Source: Streptomyces sp. B1I3 (GTDB lineage Bacteria > Actinomycetota > Actinomycetes > Streptomycetales > Streptomycetaceae). From it: 64,000 bases of DNA. Location of the stretch: positions 2,108,001 to 2,172,000 of the forward strand of contig NZ_JAUSYD010000001.1 of the NCBI RefSeq assembly GCF_030816615.1, given 5' to 3'. The translations under genes and the position numbers were made by a program. The notes under the pieces are model-generated. The model did no database searches and was not told where the DNA came from. It saw only the letters and a list, made by a program, of their open reading frames with translations. How positions within the stretch are numbered: position 1 is the first letter of the stretch; each line of letters opens with the position of its first letter. Of the stretch, positions 34,311-42,103 are shown piece by piece.

Positions 34311-35498
34311 TTACGAGCGTACTTCCAGAAGCGGAACCAGCTGCTCCACGGCTGTCAGCGAGCCGTGCATCCCTGCCATCGCCGACTCGTGGGGTTCGTT
34401 CACCGATGCGGTGATCGCCACGTCGTCGTGGGCGGCCGCCACCACGTCGCCGATCCTGCCGTACACCCGCTCGTCGATCCGCGGACCGAACCAGCCCGCC
34501 GCGACGGCCTCGTCCCGGCTCGCCACCCAGAACTGCTCACCCAGCACCTCGCGCCAGACGGTCAGCACGTCCGCCTCGGCCCCGGGGACCGCGTAGACAT
34601 GACGGGCGCGGCCCTCGCCGCCGAGCAGGGCGACACCGGCGCGCAGCTCCCAGTCCTCGTCGAAGTCGATCCGGGACTGCTCGTCGAACGGGATGTCGAT
34701 CATGCCGTGGTCCGCGGTGATGTACAGCGCGGAACGGGGTGGGAGCTGCTCGGCGAGGCGCCGGGCGAGCCCGTCGACATACATGAGCTGGCCGCGCCAG
34801 GCGTCGGAGTCGATGCCGAAACGGTGGCCCTTGCCGTCGACCTCGCTGTAGTAGGTGTAGACGAGGGACCTGTCGCCGGCGGCGAGCCGTTCGGCGGCGA
34901 CGTCCATCCGCTCCTCGCCGGAGAGCCGGCCGAGGAACGAACCGCCGCTGAGCGCGACCTTGGTGAGCGGGGTCTGCTCGAAGGTGGGGGCGGAGACCTG
35001 GGCCGTGGCCACGCCCGCCGCGTCGGCCAGCCGGAAGACGGTGGGGTACGGCTGCCAGACCTTGGGCGCGGTCCACGGCTTCCAGCGGAGCTGGTTCATC
35101 AGCTCGCCCGTTTCCGGGTTGCGGACGGTGTAGCCGGGAAGGCCGTGCTCGCCCGGGGGCAGCCCCGTGCCGACCGAGGCGAGCGAGGTGGCCGTCGTGG
35201 ACGGGAAGCCGGCCGTGACCGGCCGGCCGGTGCCGCCTCGGGAGGTGGGGAGCAGGGAGTGCAGGAACGGCGCCTCGTCCGGATGTGCCTTGATCTGCTC
35301 CCAGCCGAGCCCGTCGATCAGGAAGACGCAGTTGCGGTCCGCGGGCGTGAGCTCCGGGATCGTCGCCTCGAAGCCGGGTACCCCCTGCCCGGCGGCGAGC
35401 GTCGGCAGCAGGTCCGCGAGGGATCCGCTGCCGTACTCGGGCACGGGAGCGGTGTCGGGAGCGAGCAGAACGGGGTCCTGCCAGGCCGGCTGGGCCAT
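34311..35498 (-). CDS. Nucleotide pyrophosphatase/phosphodiesterase-like protein
   Basis: 395 aa of the alkaline phosphatase superfamily. Metal ligands and nucleophile appear in CVFLIDGLGWEQI (Asp), GFPSTTATSLASVGTGLPPGEHG (the nucleophilic Thr/Ser region), YYSEVDGKGHRFG (Asp/His) and LYITADHGMIDIP (Asp-His). No signal peptide, so it is cytoplasmic. It would hydrolyse phosphodiester or phosphonate bonds; the substrate is unknown. Its ATG overlaps the DUF5998 stop by 1 nt (TGATG), so the two are translationally coupled. Confidence 0.87.
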   Translation of the reverse strand: MAQPAWQDPVLLAPDTAPVPEYGSGSLADLLPTLAAGQGVPGFEATIPELTPADRNCVFLIDGLGWEQIKAHPDEAPFLHSLLPTSRGGTGRPVTAGFPSTTATSLASVGTGLPPGEHGLPGYTVRNPETGELMNQLRWKPWTAPKVWQPYPTVFRLADAAGVATAQVSAPTFEQTPLTKVALSGGSFLGRLSGEERMDVAAERLAAGDRSLVYTYYSEVDGKGHRFGIDSDAWRGQLMYVDGLARRLAEQLPPRSALYITADHGMIDIPFDEQSRIDFDEDWELRAGVALLGGEGRARHVYAVPGAEADVLTVWREVLGEQFWVASRDEAVAAGWFGPRIDERVYGRIGDVVAAAHDDVAITASVNEPHESAMAGMHGSLTAVEQLVPLLEVRS

Positions 35499-36094
35499 CA
35501 GCGGCCGGTCGCCGCGGTCGCGGCCGTGGCCTCGGAGAGGGACTGGGCGAAGGCGAGGGTCTGGCGCACGGCGTCCGGGCCGTCACCGGCCTCGCTGACG
35601 CGCAGGCTCAGGTCGTCGGCGGTGGAGCTGCCGGTGTAGCCGTGGTCCGCCTCGCAGTTGGGGTCGCCGCAGGCGGCGGGCTCCAGATCGATGCGGGAGA
35701 CGGCCCCCCAGCCGATGGTCAGGACGACCTCGCGGGGCAGGGTGCCGGCCACGTACTTCTCCGGGTCGGCGACCACGCGGCTGACCACGACGGACGAGAT
35801 CCGGTCGATCTTGACGGACTCGGTGGACGTCGTGGCGTACGGCGTCGGGGAGCTGGTGTCGGCGGCCTGCTCGTCGGTGTGGCTGACGATGAAGCGGGTG
35901 CCCGTCAGCACGAGGACCGTGACATGCCGGCGCACCTCGTTGGAGTCGAAGGTGGTCTCCTGGTGCACCAGGTACGAAGCGACCGGCTCCCCGCCGACGG
36001 CGGCCTCCACCGCCTCGGCCACGAGGGCCGGGTAGTAGCCGCTGCGCTCGATTGCCGCGCGCAGCCCCTGGGTCGTCGTACCGGTCTTTGCCAT
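35498..36094 (-). CDS. DUF5998 protein
   Basis: 198 aa from the ATG at 36094 (AGGA 8 nt upstream; ATG at 36103 is also in frame). Pattern: LRAAIERSGYYPALVAEAVE, then an alpha/beta core with TGTRFIVSHTDEQ, VVVSRVVADPEKYV and a possible zinc-binding CGDPNC. The family is a conserved actinobacterial protein of unknown role, usually next to the phosphodiesterase gene as here. The 36095-36355 gap is GC-rich with no gene. Confidence 0.85.
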   Translation of the reverse strand: MAKTGTTTQGLRAAIERSGYYPALVAEAVEAAVGGEPVASYLVHQETTFDSNEVRRHVTVLVLTGTRFIVSHTDEQAADTSSPTPYATTSTESVKIDRISSVVVSRVVADPEKYVAGTLPREVVLTIGWGAVSRIDLEPAACGDPNCEADHGYTGSSTADDLSLRVSEAGDGPDAVRQTLAFAQSLSEATAATAATGR

Positions 36095-36355
36095 ACGGAC
36101 CATCCTACGGGGGGCCGGTGACTGCCGGGGACGCCGTGCACGGGTCGGTGCGGGGCGCGCACGGATCCGCACCGTGATGCGCGGGCCGGTGCGCGGACCA
36201 CCCCCGGATCAGCGCCTGGTGTGCGCGCCGTGGTGCGCGCAGCTCCGCAGTGCGTCCGTCCGCCCGTCCGCCCGGCCCGTGCGCCGGTGCGCGCCGCGTG
36301 CACCCGGTCGCCCGCCCGTGCGGGGCCCGGATCCCGCGCCCCCGTCCGCGGCCGG

Positions 36356-39316
36356 TCAGTAGCTGGGGAGCCGGCGGGGGCCGAGGTCGGTGCGGGCCGG
36401 GGGCGGGGCGAGCCGGACGCTCGCGCCGAGGACGGTCAGGCCGTGTGTGGCGACCACGACGGGTTCCAGGGCGACCGACACGACCTCGGGGTGGTCGTCG
36501 ACCAGCCGGGAGACCCTCAGCAGGAGCTCTTCGAGCGCCGCGGTGTCCACCGGCGCGGAACCGCGCCAGCCGAACAGCACCGGCGCCGCCCGGATGGAAC
36601 GGATCAGGTCGGCGGCGTCCCGGTCGGTGGCGGGCACGAGGCGGTGCGCGGTGTCGCCGAGGAGTTCGGAGGGCGCGCCGGCCAGGCCGAAGGAGAGGAC
36701 CGCCCCGGCGGCGGCGTCGATCGAGGCCCGTACGACGGTGTCGACCCCGCGTGGTGCCATGGCCTGGACGACGGGCCGGAGTTCGGCGGGCGTGCCGAGC
36801 AGATCGGTCAGTTCGTCGTAGGCCCGGCGCAGGGCGCCCTCACCTGCCAGGTCGAGCCGGACCCCTCCGAGGTCCGCGCGGTGGCGGAGGTGCGGCGCCG
36901 TGGTCTTGAGCGCCACCGGGTAGCCGATCCGTGCGGCAGCGGCGACGGCGGTCTCCGGATCGGGGGCCGGAAGGGCGGGCCGGACGGTGATGCCGTAGAG
37001 CCCGAGCAGTTCCCGGGACTCGTCGGGAGTGAGCGGGCGGCCCCGGGGGTCGGGGTCCTGGCCGATGAGGGCCTCGATCAGGCCTGCGGCTCCCTGTTCG
37101 TCGATCGTCTCGTCGAGGAACTCCGGCACCTTCCCGGGCACGGCCGCCTGCCGCTTCCACTGTGCGTACTTCACTGCCTCGGCGAGCGCGCGGACGGCCC
37201 GCTCGGCCGCGGGATAGGCGGGAATGCGCTCGGTGCGGGAGTCCAGGGGGCGTACGCCGGAGCCCGGGGCCTGGGCGTGCGGGGCACCGACTCCGGGCGG
37301 CGCCGTCACGGGAGTGCGGCCTCCCGGCCCCCGCACGTGGGTCCCGGCGGCGTCCGCCTCCGGTTCCGGGGCGCCGGGTGCCGGCCCGCCTGCTCCCGCC
37401 GTGTGCGGCGCACGCGCGCCCGGCTCGGCGGCGGGCGGGGTGGCGGTGCTCGTCGCGGCGGCGAGGGCCTGGGCCAGGCCGCCCATCTCCACGTGCACCA
37501 CCGCCACCGGCTTGGCGGGGCCGGTGGCCGCCGCCTCGCGCAGCGCGGCGGCGAGCACCTCACCGTCACCGGTCTCCGCCTCGCCGTTCTCCCCCACCCA
37601 CGGGATCGCGGTCACGACGACGGCGTCGCAGGTCCGGTCGGCGAGCGCTTCGGCCAACGCGGCCCGGAAGTCCTGCGGCCCCGCCGCCGTGGTGAGGTCG
37701 CGGGGCGGGCGCGGACGCAGCCCCTCGGCCAGGCAGGCGTCGTACGTGAGGAGACCGAGCGACTCGGAGTTGCCGAGGATCGCCACCCTGGGGCCGGCCG
37801 GCAGGGGCTGGCCGGCAAGGAGCAGGCCCGCGTCGACCATCTCCGTCACCGTGTCGACGCGGATCACTCCCGCCTGGCGCATCAGCGCGGAGACCGTCGC
37901 GTCGGGGATCCGGCTCACCGGGACGGCGTGGCCGGGTGGGGCAGAGCCGCTGTGCCGGGCCCCCTTCACCACGACCACGGGCTTCACCGCTGCCGTGCGG
38001 CGGGCGAGCCGGGTGAACTTGCGCGGGTTGCCGAGCGACTCGAGGTAGAGCAGGGCCACGTCGGTGTCCTGGTCCTCGAACCAGTACTGCAGGAAGTCGT
38101 TGCCGGAGACATCGGCCCGGTTGCCCGCGGAGATGAAGGACGACAGACCCGCACCGCGCCGGTGGAGACCGGAGAGTACGGCGATGCCGATGGCACCGGA
38201 CTGGGTGAAGAGCCCGATACGCCCCGCCGAGGGCGACTCCGGGGCGAGGGAGGCGTTCAGCCGGACGGCCTCGGAGGTGTTGATGATGCCGAAGGCGTTG
38301 GGGCCGATGATCCGCATGCCGTACGAACGGGCCTGCCGGACCAGTTCGCGCTGCCGCTCCCGTCCTTCGGCGCCGCGCTCGGCGTAACCGGCGGACACCA
38401 CGACGAGTCCCCGGACCCCGTGTTCACCGCAGTCGGCGACGGCCTCGGGCACCCGGTCGGCGGGGACCGCGACGATCGCGAGATCGACCCGTTCGCCGAC
38501 CTCTCCTACCGAACGGTGCGCGGGCACGCCGTCGATCATGTCCTGACCGGGGGCGAAGGACCGGTTCACGGCGTACGTGCGTCCGGTGAAACCCGAGCCG
38601 AGCAGGTTGCGCAGCACCGTGCGGCCGACGCCGCCGGGTGCCCGGCCGACGCCGACGACGGCGACGGAGCCGGGAGCCAGCAGGCGCTGCACCGAGCGCG
38701 CCTCGGCCCGCTGTTCACGGCCACGCTGGACGGCGAGCGACTCGGCGGTCGGCTCCAGGTCGAGGGTGAGGTGGACGGAGCCGTCCTCGAAACTCCGCTG
38801 CTGGGTGTAGCCGGCGTCCCGGAAGACTTTGATCATCTTGTTGTTGGCGGGAAGGACCTCGGCGGCGAAGCGGCGGATGCCCCGCTCCCGGGCGACGGCC
38901 GCGATGTGTTCGAGGAGCGCGGAGGCCACGCCCCTGCCCTGGTGGGCGTCCTGGACGAGGAAGGCGACCTCGGCCTCGTCGGCGGGGGCGGAGGCGGGTC
39001 TGCCCTGGGCGTTGATCCGGTCGTAGCGGACGGTGGCGATGAACTCGCCGCCGATCGTGACGGCCAGGCCGACCCGGTCGACGTAGTCGTGATGGGTGAA
39101 GCGGTGCACGTCCTTGGCGGAGAGACGCGGATACGGGGCGAAGAAGCGGTAGTACTTCGACTCGGCGGAGACCTGTTCGTAGAAACTGACCAGCCGCTCG
39201 GCATCGTCCGTGGTGATGGGCCTGATGCGTGCCGTGCCACCGTCACGGAGCACCACGTCCGCTTCCCAGTGGTCGGGGTACGCGTGATGCGGACTCTGCT
39301 CCGGGATCGGCTCCAT
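36356..39316 (-). CDS. GNAT acetyltransferase fused to ADP-forming acyl-CoA synthetase domains
   Basis: 986 aa from the ATG at 39316. Residues about 25-190 are a GNAT domain (AFLVQDAHQGRGVASALLEHI is the acetyl-CoA loop). Then come a CoA-binding domain (VAVVGVGRAPGGVGRTVLRNLL), succinyl-CoA-ligase-like domains (GLFTQSGAIGIAVLSG) and a C-terminal ATP-grasp-like domain (YPVALKTTAPHLRHRADLGGVRL). A Pro/Ala/Gly-rich linker of about 70 residues (around 605-680) interrupts it. Relatives (PatA/Pat-like) acetylate lysines of acyl-CoA synthetases and other enzymes. Divergent from ptsH. Confidence 0.9.
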   Translation of the reverse strand: MEPIPEQSPHHAYPDHWEADVVLRDGGTARIRPITTDDAERLVSFYEQVSAESKYYRFFAPYPRLSAKDVHRFTHHDYVDRVGLAVTIGGEFIATVRYDRINAQGRPASAPADEAEVAFLVQDAHQGRGVASALLEHIAAVARERGIRRFAAEVLPANNKMIKVFRDAGYTQQRSFEDGSVHLTLDLEPTAESLAVQRGREQRAEARSVQRLLAPGSVAVVGVGRAPGGVGRTVLRNLLGSGFTGRTYAVNRSFAPGQDMIDGVPAHRSVGEVGERVDLAIVAVPADRVPEAVADCGEHGVRGLVVVSAGYAERGAEGRERQRELVRQARSYGMRIIGPNAFGIINTSEAVRLNASLAPESPSAGRIGLFTQSGAIGIAVLSGLHRRGAGLSSFISAGNRADVSGNDFLQYWFEDQDTDVALLYLESLGNPRKFTRLARRTAAVKPVVVVKGARHSGSAPPGHAVPVSRIPDATVSALMRQAGVIRVDTVTEMVDAGLLLAGQPLPAGPRVAILGNSESLGLLTYDACLAEGLRPRPPRDLTTAAGPQDFRAALAEALADRTCDAVVVTAIPWVGENGEAETGDGEVLAAALREAAATGPAKPVAVVHVEMGGLAQALAAATSTATPPAAEPGARAPHTAGAGGPAPGAPEPEADAAGTHVRGPGGRTPVTAPPGVGAPHAQAPGSGVRPLDSRTERIPAYPAAERAVRALAEAVKYAQWKRQAAVPGKVPEFLDETIDEQGAAGLIEALIGQDPDPRGRPLTPDESRELLGLYGITVRPALPAPDPETAVAAAARIGYPVALKTTAPHLRHRADLGGVRLDLAGEGALRRAYDELTDLLGTPAELRPVVQAMAPRGVDTVVRASIDAAAGAVLSFGLAGAPSELLGDTAHRLVPATDRDAADLIRSIRAAPVLFGWRGSAPVDTAALEELLLRVSRLVDDHPEVVSVALEPVVVATHGLTVLGASVRLAPPPARTDLGPRRLPSY

Positions 39317-39441
39317 GGGCAAAGCCTACGGCTCGGCGCACCGGTCGCGGCGGGTTCATGGCAGGGCCACGCTGAGGGTGCCGGCCGGCGGTGGGCGGGC
39401 GGGGCCCGGGACCGGGGACAGCAGTGTGTGCCGCATGAGAG

Positions 39442-39457
39442 ACTGGTCTAGACAACC
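39442..39457. promoter_or_regulatory. DasR-type dre site upstream of ptsH
   Basis: ACTGGTCTAGACAACC matches the recalled 16-bp dre consensus (ACTGGTCTAGACCAGT) at 13 positions, with an intact left half and core. It is centred about 31 nt before the ptsH start. DasR is the GlcNAc-responsive GntR repressor and is known to control pts genes in Streptomyces. Confidence 0.6.
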
Positions 39458-39480
39458 ATTGATACGTGAAGGGCAGAACC

Positions 39481-39762
39481 ATGGCTGAGCGCCGCGTCAA
39501 CGTCGGATGGGCCGAGGGCCTGCACGCCCGCCCCGCTTCCATCTTCGTCCGTGCCGCCACGGCCTCCGGCGTCCCCGTGACGATCGCCAAGGCCGACGGC
39601 AACCCGGTCAACGCCGCTTCCATGCTCGCGGTGCTCGGCCTGGGCGCCCAGGGCGGCGAGGAGATCGTGCTCGCGTCCGAGGCCGACGACGCCGAGGCCG
39701 CCCTGGACCGTCTGGCGAAGCTGGTCGCCGAGGGTCTCGAGGAGCTCCCCGAGACCGTCTGA
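39481..39762 (+). CDS. ptsH: Phosphocarrier protein HPr
   Basis: 93 aa from the ATG at 39481 with GAAGGG upstream. The phosphorylatable His15 sits in GLHARPAS and the regulatory Ser at 47 in NAASMLAVLGLG. HPr carries phosphate from enzyme I to sugar-specific EIIA components (GlcNAc and others in Streptomyces). ptsI and crr are not in the window. A dre operator lies at its promoter, so it should be repressed by DasR in the absence of GlcN-6-P-type ligand. Confidence 0.96.
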   Translation: MAERRVNVGWAEGLHARPASIFVRAATASGVPVTIAKADGNPVNAASMLAVLGLGAQGGEEIVLASEADDAEAALDRLAKLVAEGLEELPETV

Positions 39763-39797
39763 TCCGGCTGGTTCCCACCGGAACGCTACAGCGCCAG

Positions 39798-39829
39798 AGC
39801 CGCGGCATCCCTTTCCGGGAGCCGCGGCT
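39798..39829 (+). terminator. Terminator after ptsH
   Basis: AGCCGCGGC (39798-39806) pairs with GCCGCGGCT (39821-39829) and is followed by TTCCTGTTCCC, 36 nt after the stop. Confidence 0.75.
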
Positions 39830-39952
39830 TTCCTGTTCCCGAGTTCCCCCGTGCACACGCACCAGAAAGTCCGGGGCGGCCACGGAATAGCGTTTCCGGA
39901 CAGCCGAAAGAAAGCTCTCCAGGAATTACCTTCTTTGTATACGGCGCCATTG

Positions 39953-40657
39953 TTAATGGCGGACGCCCGCGATGTTTACGGCATGTTGCGAAGTGCTCAC
40001 CCGGGATCCGCCCGTCCCGCGACCCGTCCGGCCCGTGCGACGCAGCCGGTGCGCGGCGGTGGCACGCTCGGCGTGCTGGGCCGCGAGCGCCCTGGCCCGT
40101 TCCGCATCGCCGCGGGCCACGGCGTCCACGATGGCGCCGTGCTCGGCCCAGGAGTCGGCGGGGCGGACCGGCTGCTCGACCGCGTACATCCAGGCGATCT
40201 TGTGCCGGAGCTGGGTGAGGAGCGCGATCAGGGCGGGGCTGCCGGAGGCCTGCGCCAGCGTCTCGTGGAACCATCCGCCCAGTGAGCGCAGGTCCTCTCC
40301 CTCGCCCCGCCGTACCCGCTCCTGCCCGAGCCTGACCAGCCCGCGCAGCACCTTGAGGTGCGCCTCGGTACGGCGCTGCGCGGCTCGGGCGGCACCCAGC
40401 GGCTCCAGGAGCATCCGGATCTCCAGCAGGTCGGCGGCCTCCTGCTCCGTGGGCTCGGCCACACAGGCCCCCGCATGCCGGCGGGTGACCACGAACCCCT
40501 CGGACTCCAGGGTGCGCAGTGCCTCGCGCACCGGGACGCGGGAGACGCCGTAGCGCCGCGCGAGCACCTCTTCGGTCAGGCGGCTGCCGCGCTCGAAGAC
40601 ACCGGAGACGATGTCGTCACGGATTGCCGTGCATACCGAATGCGCGGGAATGTGCAT
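39953..40657 (-). CDS. GntR-family regulator with FCD domain (FadR type)
   Basis: 234 aa, ATG with GGAGG 9 nt upstream. The N-terminal winged helix (10-75) has RLTEEVLARRYGVSRVPVREALRTLESEGFV. The C-terminal all-helical FCD domain (about 85-215) has LLEIRMLLEPLGAARA, WFHETLAQASGSPAL and EHGAIVDAVARGDAERA, including the Asp/His metal-ligand positions of acid-binding FCD proteins. The last 25 residues are Arg/Gly-rich. No obvious target operon is attached; it may act on its own promoter or the divergently placed genes. Confidence 0.9.
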   Translation of the reverse strand: MHIPAHSVCTAIRDDIVSGVFERGSRLTEEVLARRYGVSRVPVREALRTLESEGFVVTRRHAGACVAEPTEQEAADLLEIRMLLEPLGAARAAQRRTEAHLKVLRGLVRLGQERVRRGEGEDLRSLGGWFHETLAQASGSPALIALLTQLRHKIAWMYAVEQPVRPADSWAEHGAIVDAVARGDAERARALAAQHAERATAAHRLRRTGRTGRGTGGSRVSTSQHAVNIAGVRH

Positions 40658-40827
40658 GTCCGAACCTCCGCCTTAATCCCCGCGGAACGCGGCCGATCGA
40701 CGCCTGTTCTGCGACTCTATTGCAATCCACCGCAATTTCCGACGGCGAGGTGGAATTCATGGATATCTTCTGGCCACGGAAGGCTTCCGCGCGGCTCGGA
40801 CCGGCACCGCCGCCCGGGCACGCCGAA

Positions 40828-40849
40828 GGCCCCGGCGGATGCCGGGGCC
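40828..40849 (-). terminator. Terminator after the M23 peptidase gene
   Basis: GGCCCCGGC (40828-40836) pairs with GCCGGGGCC (40841-40849) over loop GGAT, about 90 nt past the peptidase stop. Confidence 0.7.
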
Positions 40850-40937
40850 CGGGCGGAGCGGTGTCGCGCGACACCGGACGGGGTGCCGGAGCCGGACGAC
40901 CGTCAAGGGTGGTCAGACCGTCAGGGCGTCGAGGCCC

Positions 40938-41720
40938 TCAGAGCTGGACGCCGTGCGCGCGGAGATAGGCGACGGGGTCCATGTCCGAGCCGTACTCCGG
41001 CGTCGTCCGCGCCTCGAAGTGGAGGTGCGGCCCGGTGGAGTTGCCGGTCGAGCCGGAGAGGCCGATCTGCTCGCCCGAGGCGACGCTCTGGCCGACGGCG
41101 ACGCCGATCGAGGAGAGGTGGCCGTACTGGGTGTACGTGCCGTCCGCCATCCGGAGCACGATGTTGTTGCCGTACGCACCACCCCAGCCCGCCTCGACGA
41201 CCGTACCGGCGCCGACCGCGACGACGGAGGTGCCGGAAGCGGCGCGGAAGTCCACCCCTGAGTGGGTGCCGGAGGACCAGAGCGCACCACCGGACTGGTA
41301 GCCGGTGGTCACGTACGAGCCGGCGACCGGGAGGTGGAAGGCGTTGAGCCTTGCGCGCTCCGCGGCGCGGGCGGCGCGGGCCTTCGCCTCCCGGGCCTCT
41401 GCGGCGCGGGCCTCGGCCTTGCGCTTCGCCTCGGCCTTCGCCCTGGCCGCGGCCTCGGCCTTCGCCGTGACGTCGGCCTGGTGCTGCTGGGCCTCGGCCT
41501 GTGCGGCGATCTGGGCGGCGAGGGTGGTGTCGATGGCGGCGGCCTGGGTCAGCCCGCTGTTGCTGACGGAGAGGGCTTGGGAGTCCGCGGCGAGGGCCGG
41601 GGACGCCGTGGCGCCGATGACGCCGGTGGTGGCCAGGGCCGCGATGCCGACGGCCCGGGCGCCGTGGCGCGAGAGGCGGCTCGGGGCACGGTGCTTCCCG
41701 GTGGCTCGGGTGAACGCCAT
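40938..41720 (-). CDS. Secreted M23 (LytM) peptidoglycan endopeptidase
   Basis: 260 aa. Residues 1-45 are a signal peptide ending ASPALAAD. An Ala/Glu/Lys/Arg-rich coiled coil (about 66-124) precedes the catalytic M23 domain (about 128-258) with zinc ligands His153, Asp157 (THSGVD) and His234 in PHLHFE, and catalytic His232 and His201. It cuts peptidoglycan cross-links outside the membrane. A long leader with a c-di-AMP riboswitch controls it. Secreted; coiled coil may mediate activator or wall binding. Confidence 0.93.
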   Translation of the reverse strand: MAFTRATGKHRAPSRLSRHGARAVGIAALATTGVIGATASPALAADSQALSVSNSGLTQAAAIDTTLAAQIAAQAEAQQHQADVTAKAEAAARAKAEAKRKAEARAAEAREAKARAARAAERARLNAFHLPVAGSYVTTGYQSGGALWSSGTHSGVDFRAASGTSVVAVGAGTVVEAGWGGAYGNNIVLRMADGTYTQYGHLSSIGVAVGQSVASGEQIGLSGSTGNSTGPHLHFEARTTPEYGSDMDPVAYLRAHGVQL

Positions 41721-41747
41721 GGAGGGGCTGATCCTTTCCTTCCTTCT

Positions 41748-41890
41748 CGCCTACCGGGTTAGCTGACGGGTTCGGAGCAGGAAGGTCTCCTACGGACCCC
41801 CGCGCCTCTCGCGAGACGCGGACATCCGATTCACCCCAGGGACTGCGTGGGTCCCCGGCTCCCCAGGCTCGCGCCTGACGGGGACTCGGC
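41748..41890 (-). ncRNA. c-di-AMP (ydaO/yuaA) riboswitch
   Basis: The M23 leader holds the conserved parts of the ydaO riboswitch in the right order on the minus strand: GCCGAGTCCCC, GGGGACCCA, a GGGGTGAATCGG segment, a variable hairpin (GCGTCTCGCGAGAGGCGC) and the 3' core GAACCCGTCAGCTAACC followed by GGTAGGCG. The 3' edge lies about 28 nt before the ATG. In Streptomyces such switches sit before rpf and M23 wall-hydrolase genes and turn expression off when c-di-AMP is high. The pattern was recognised by eye. Confidence 0.8.
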
Positions 41891-41964
41891 GATGACTGTC
41901 CGGCGCCGCGGACGCGGCTCATGTTCGGCGGACAGCCGAGCCGACGCTAGGGCGGGCCCTTCAC

Positions 41965-41990
41965 GTTCACCAAATGAACGGGGCCATTTG
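41965..41990. promoter_or_regulatory. Overlapping inverted repeats in the M23 promoter region
   Basis: GTTCA (41965-41969) with TGAAC (41975-41979), and CAAATG (41971-41976) with CATTTG (41985-41990), overlap about 75 nt upstream of the riboswitch. They may be operators in the promoter that makes the riboswitch RNA. Confidence 0.35.
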
Positions 41991-42043
41991 TCACACATCC
42001 CACAGGCTATAGACCCCTCTTTGCCCGTAAGTCGGACAAAAGG

Positions 42044-42077
42044 GAGGGCCCGGCGAGAGGTTGCTCACCGGGCCCTC
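42044..42077 (-). terminator. Terminator after the M16 gene pair
   Basis: GAGGGCCCGG (42044-42053) pairs with CCGGGCCCTC (42068-42077), lengthened by GAG/CTC. It lies 27 nt past the second M16 stop. Confidence 0.75.
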
Positions 42078-42103
42078 GTCCTTCCGCCGCAGCGGCTGCC
42101 GTG

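Noticed and set aside
36221..39451. 1076-aa open frame on the + strand opposite the GNAT/acyl-CoA-synthetase gene
   Set aside because: It is the antisense shadow of a clear conserved protein; composition is Gly/Arg/Val-rich with no domain, as expected from high-GC codon structure.
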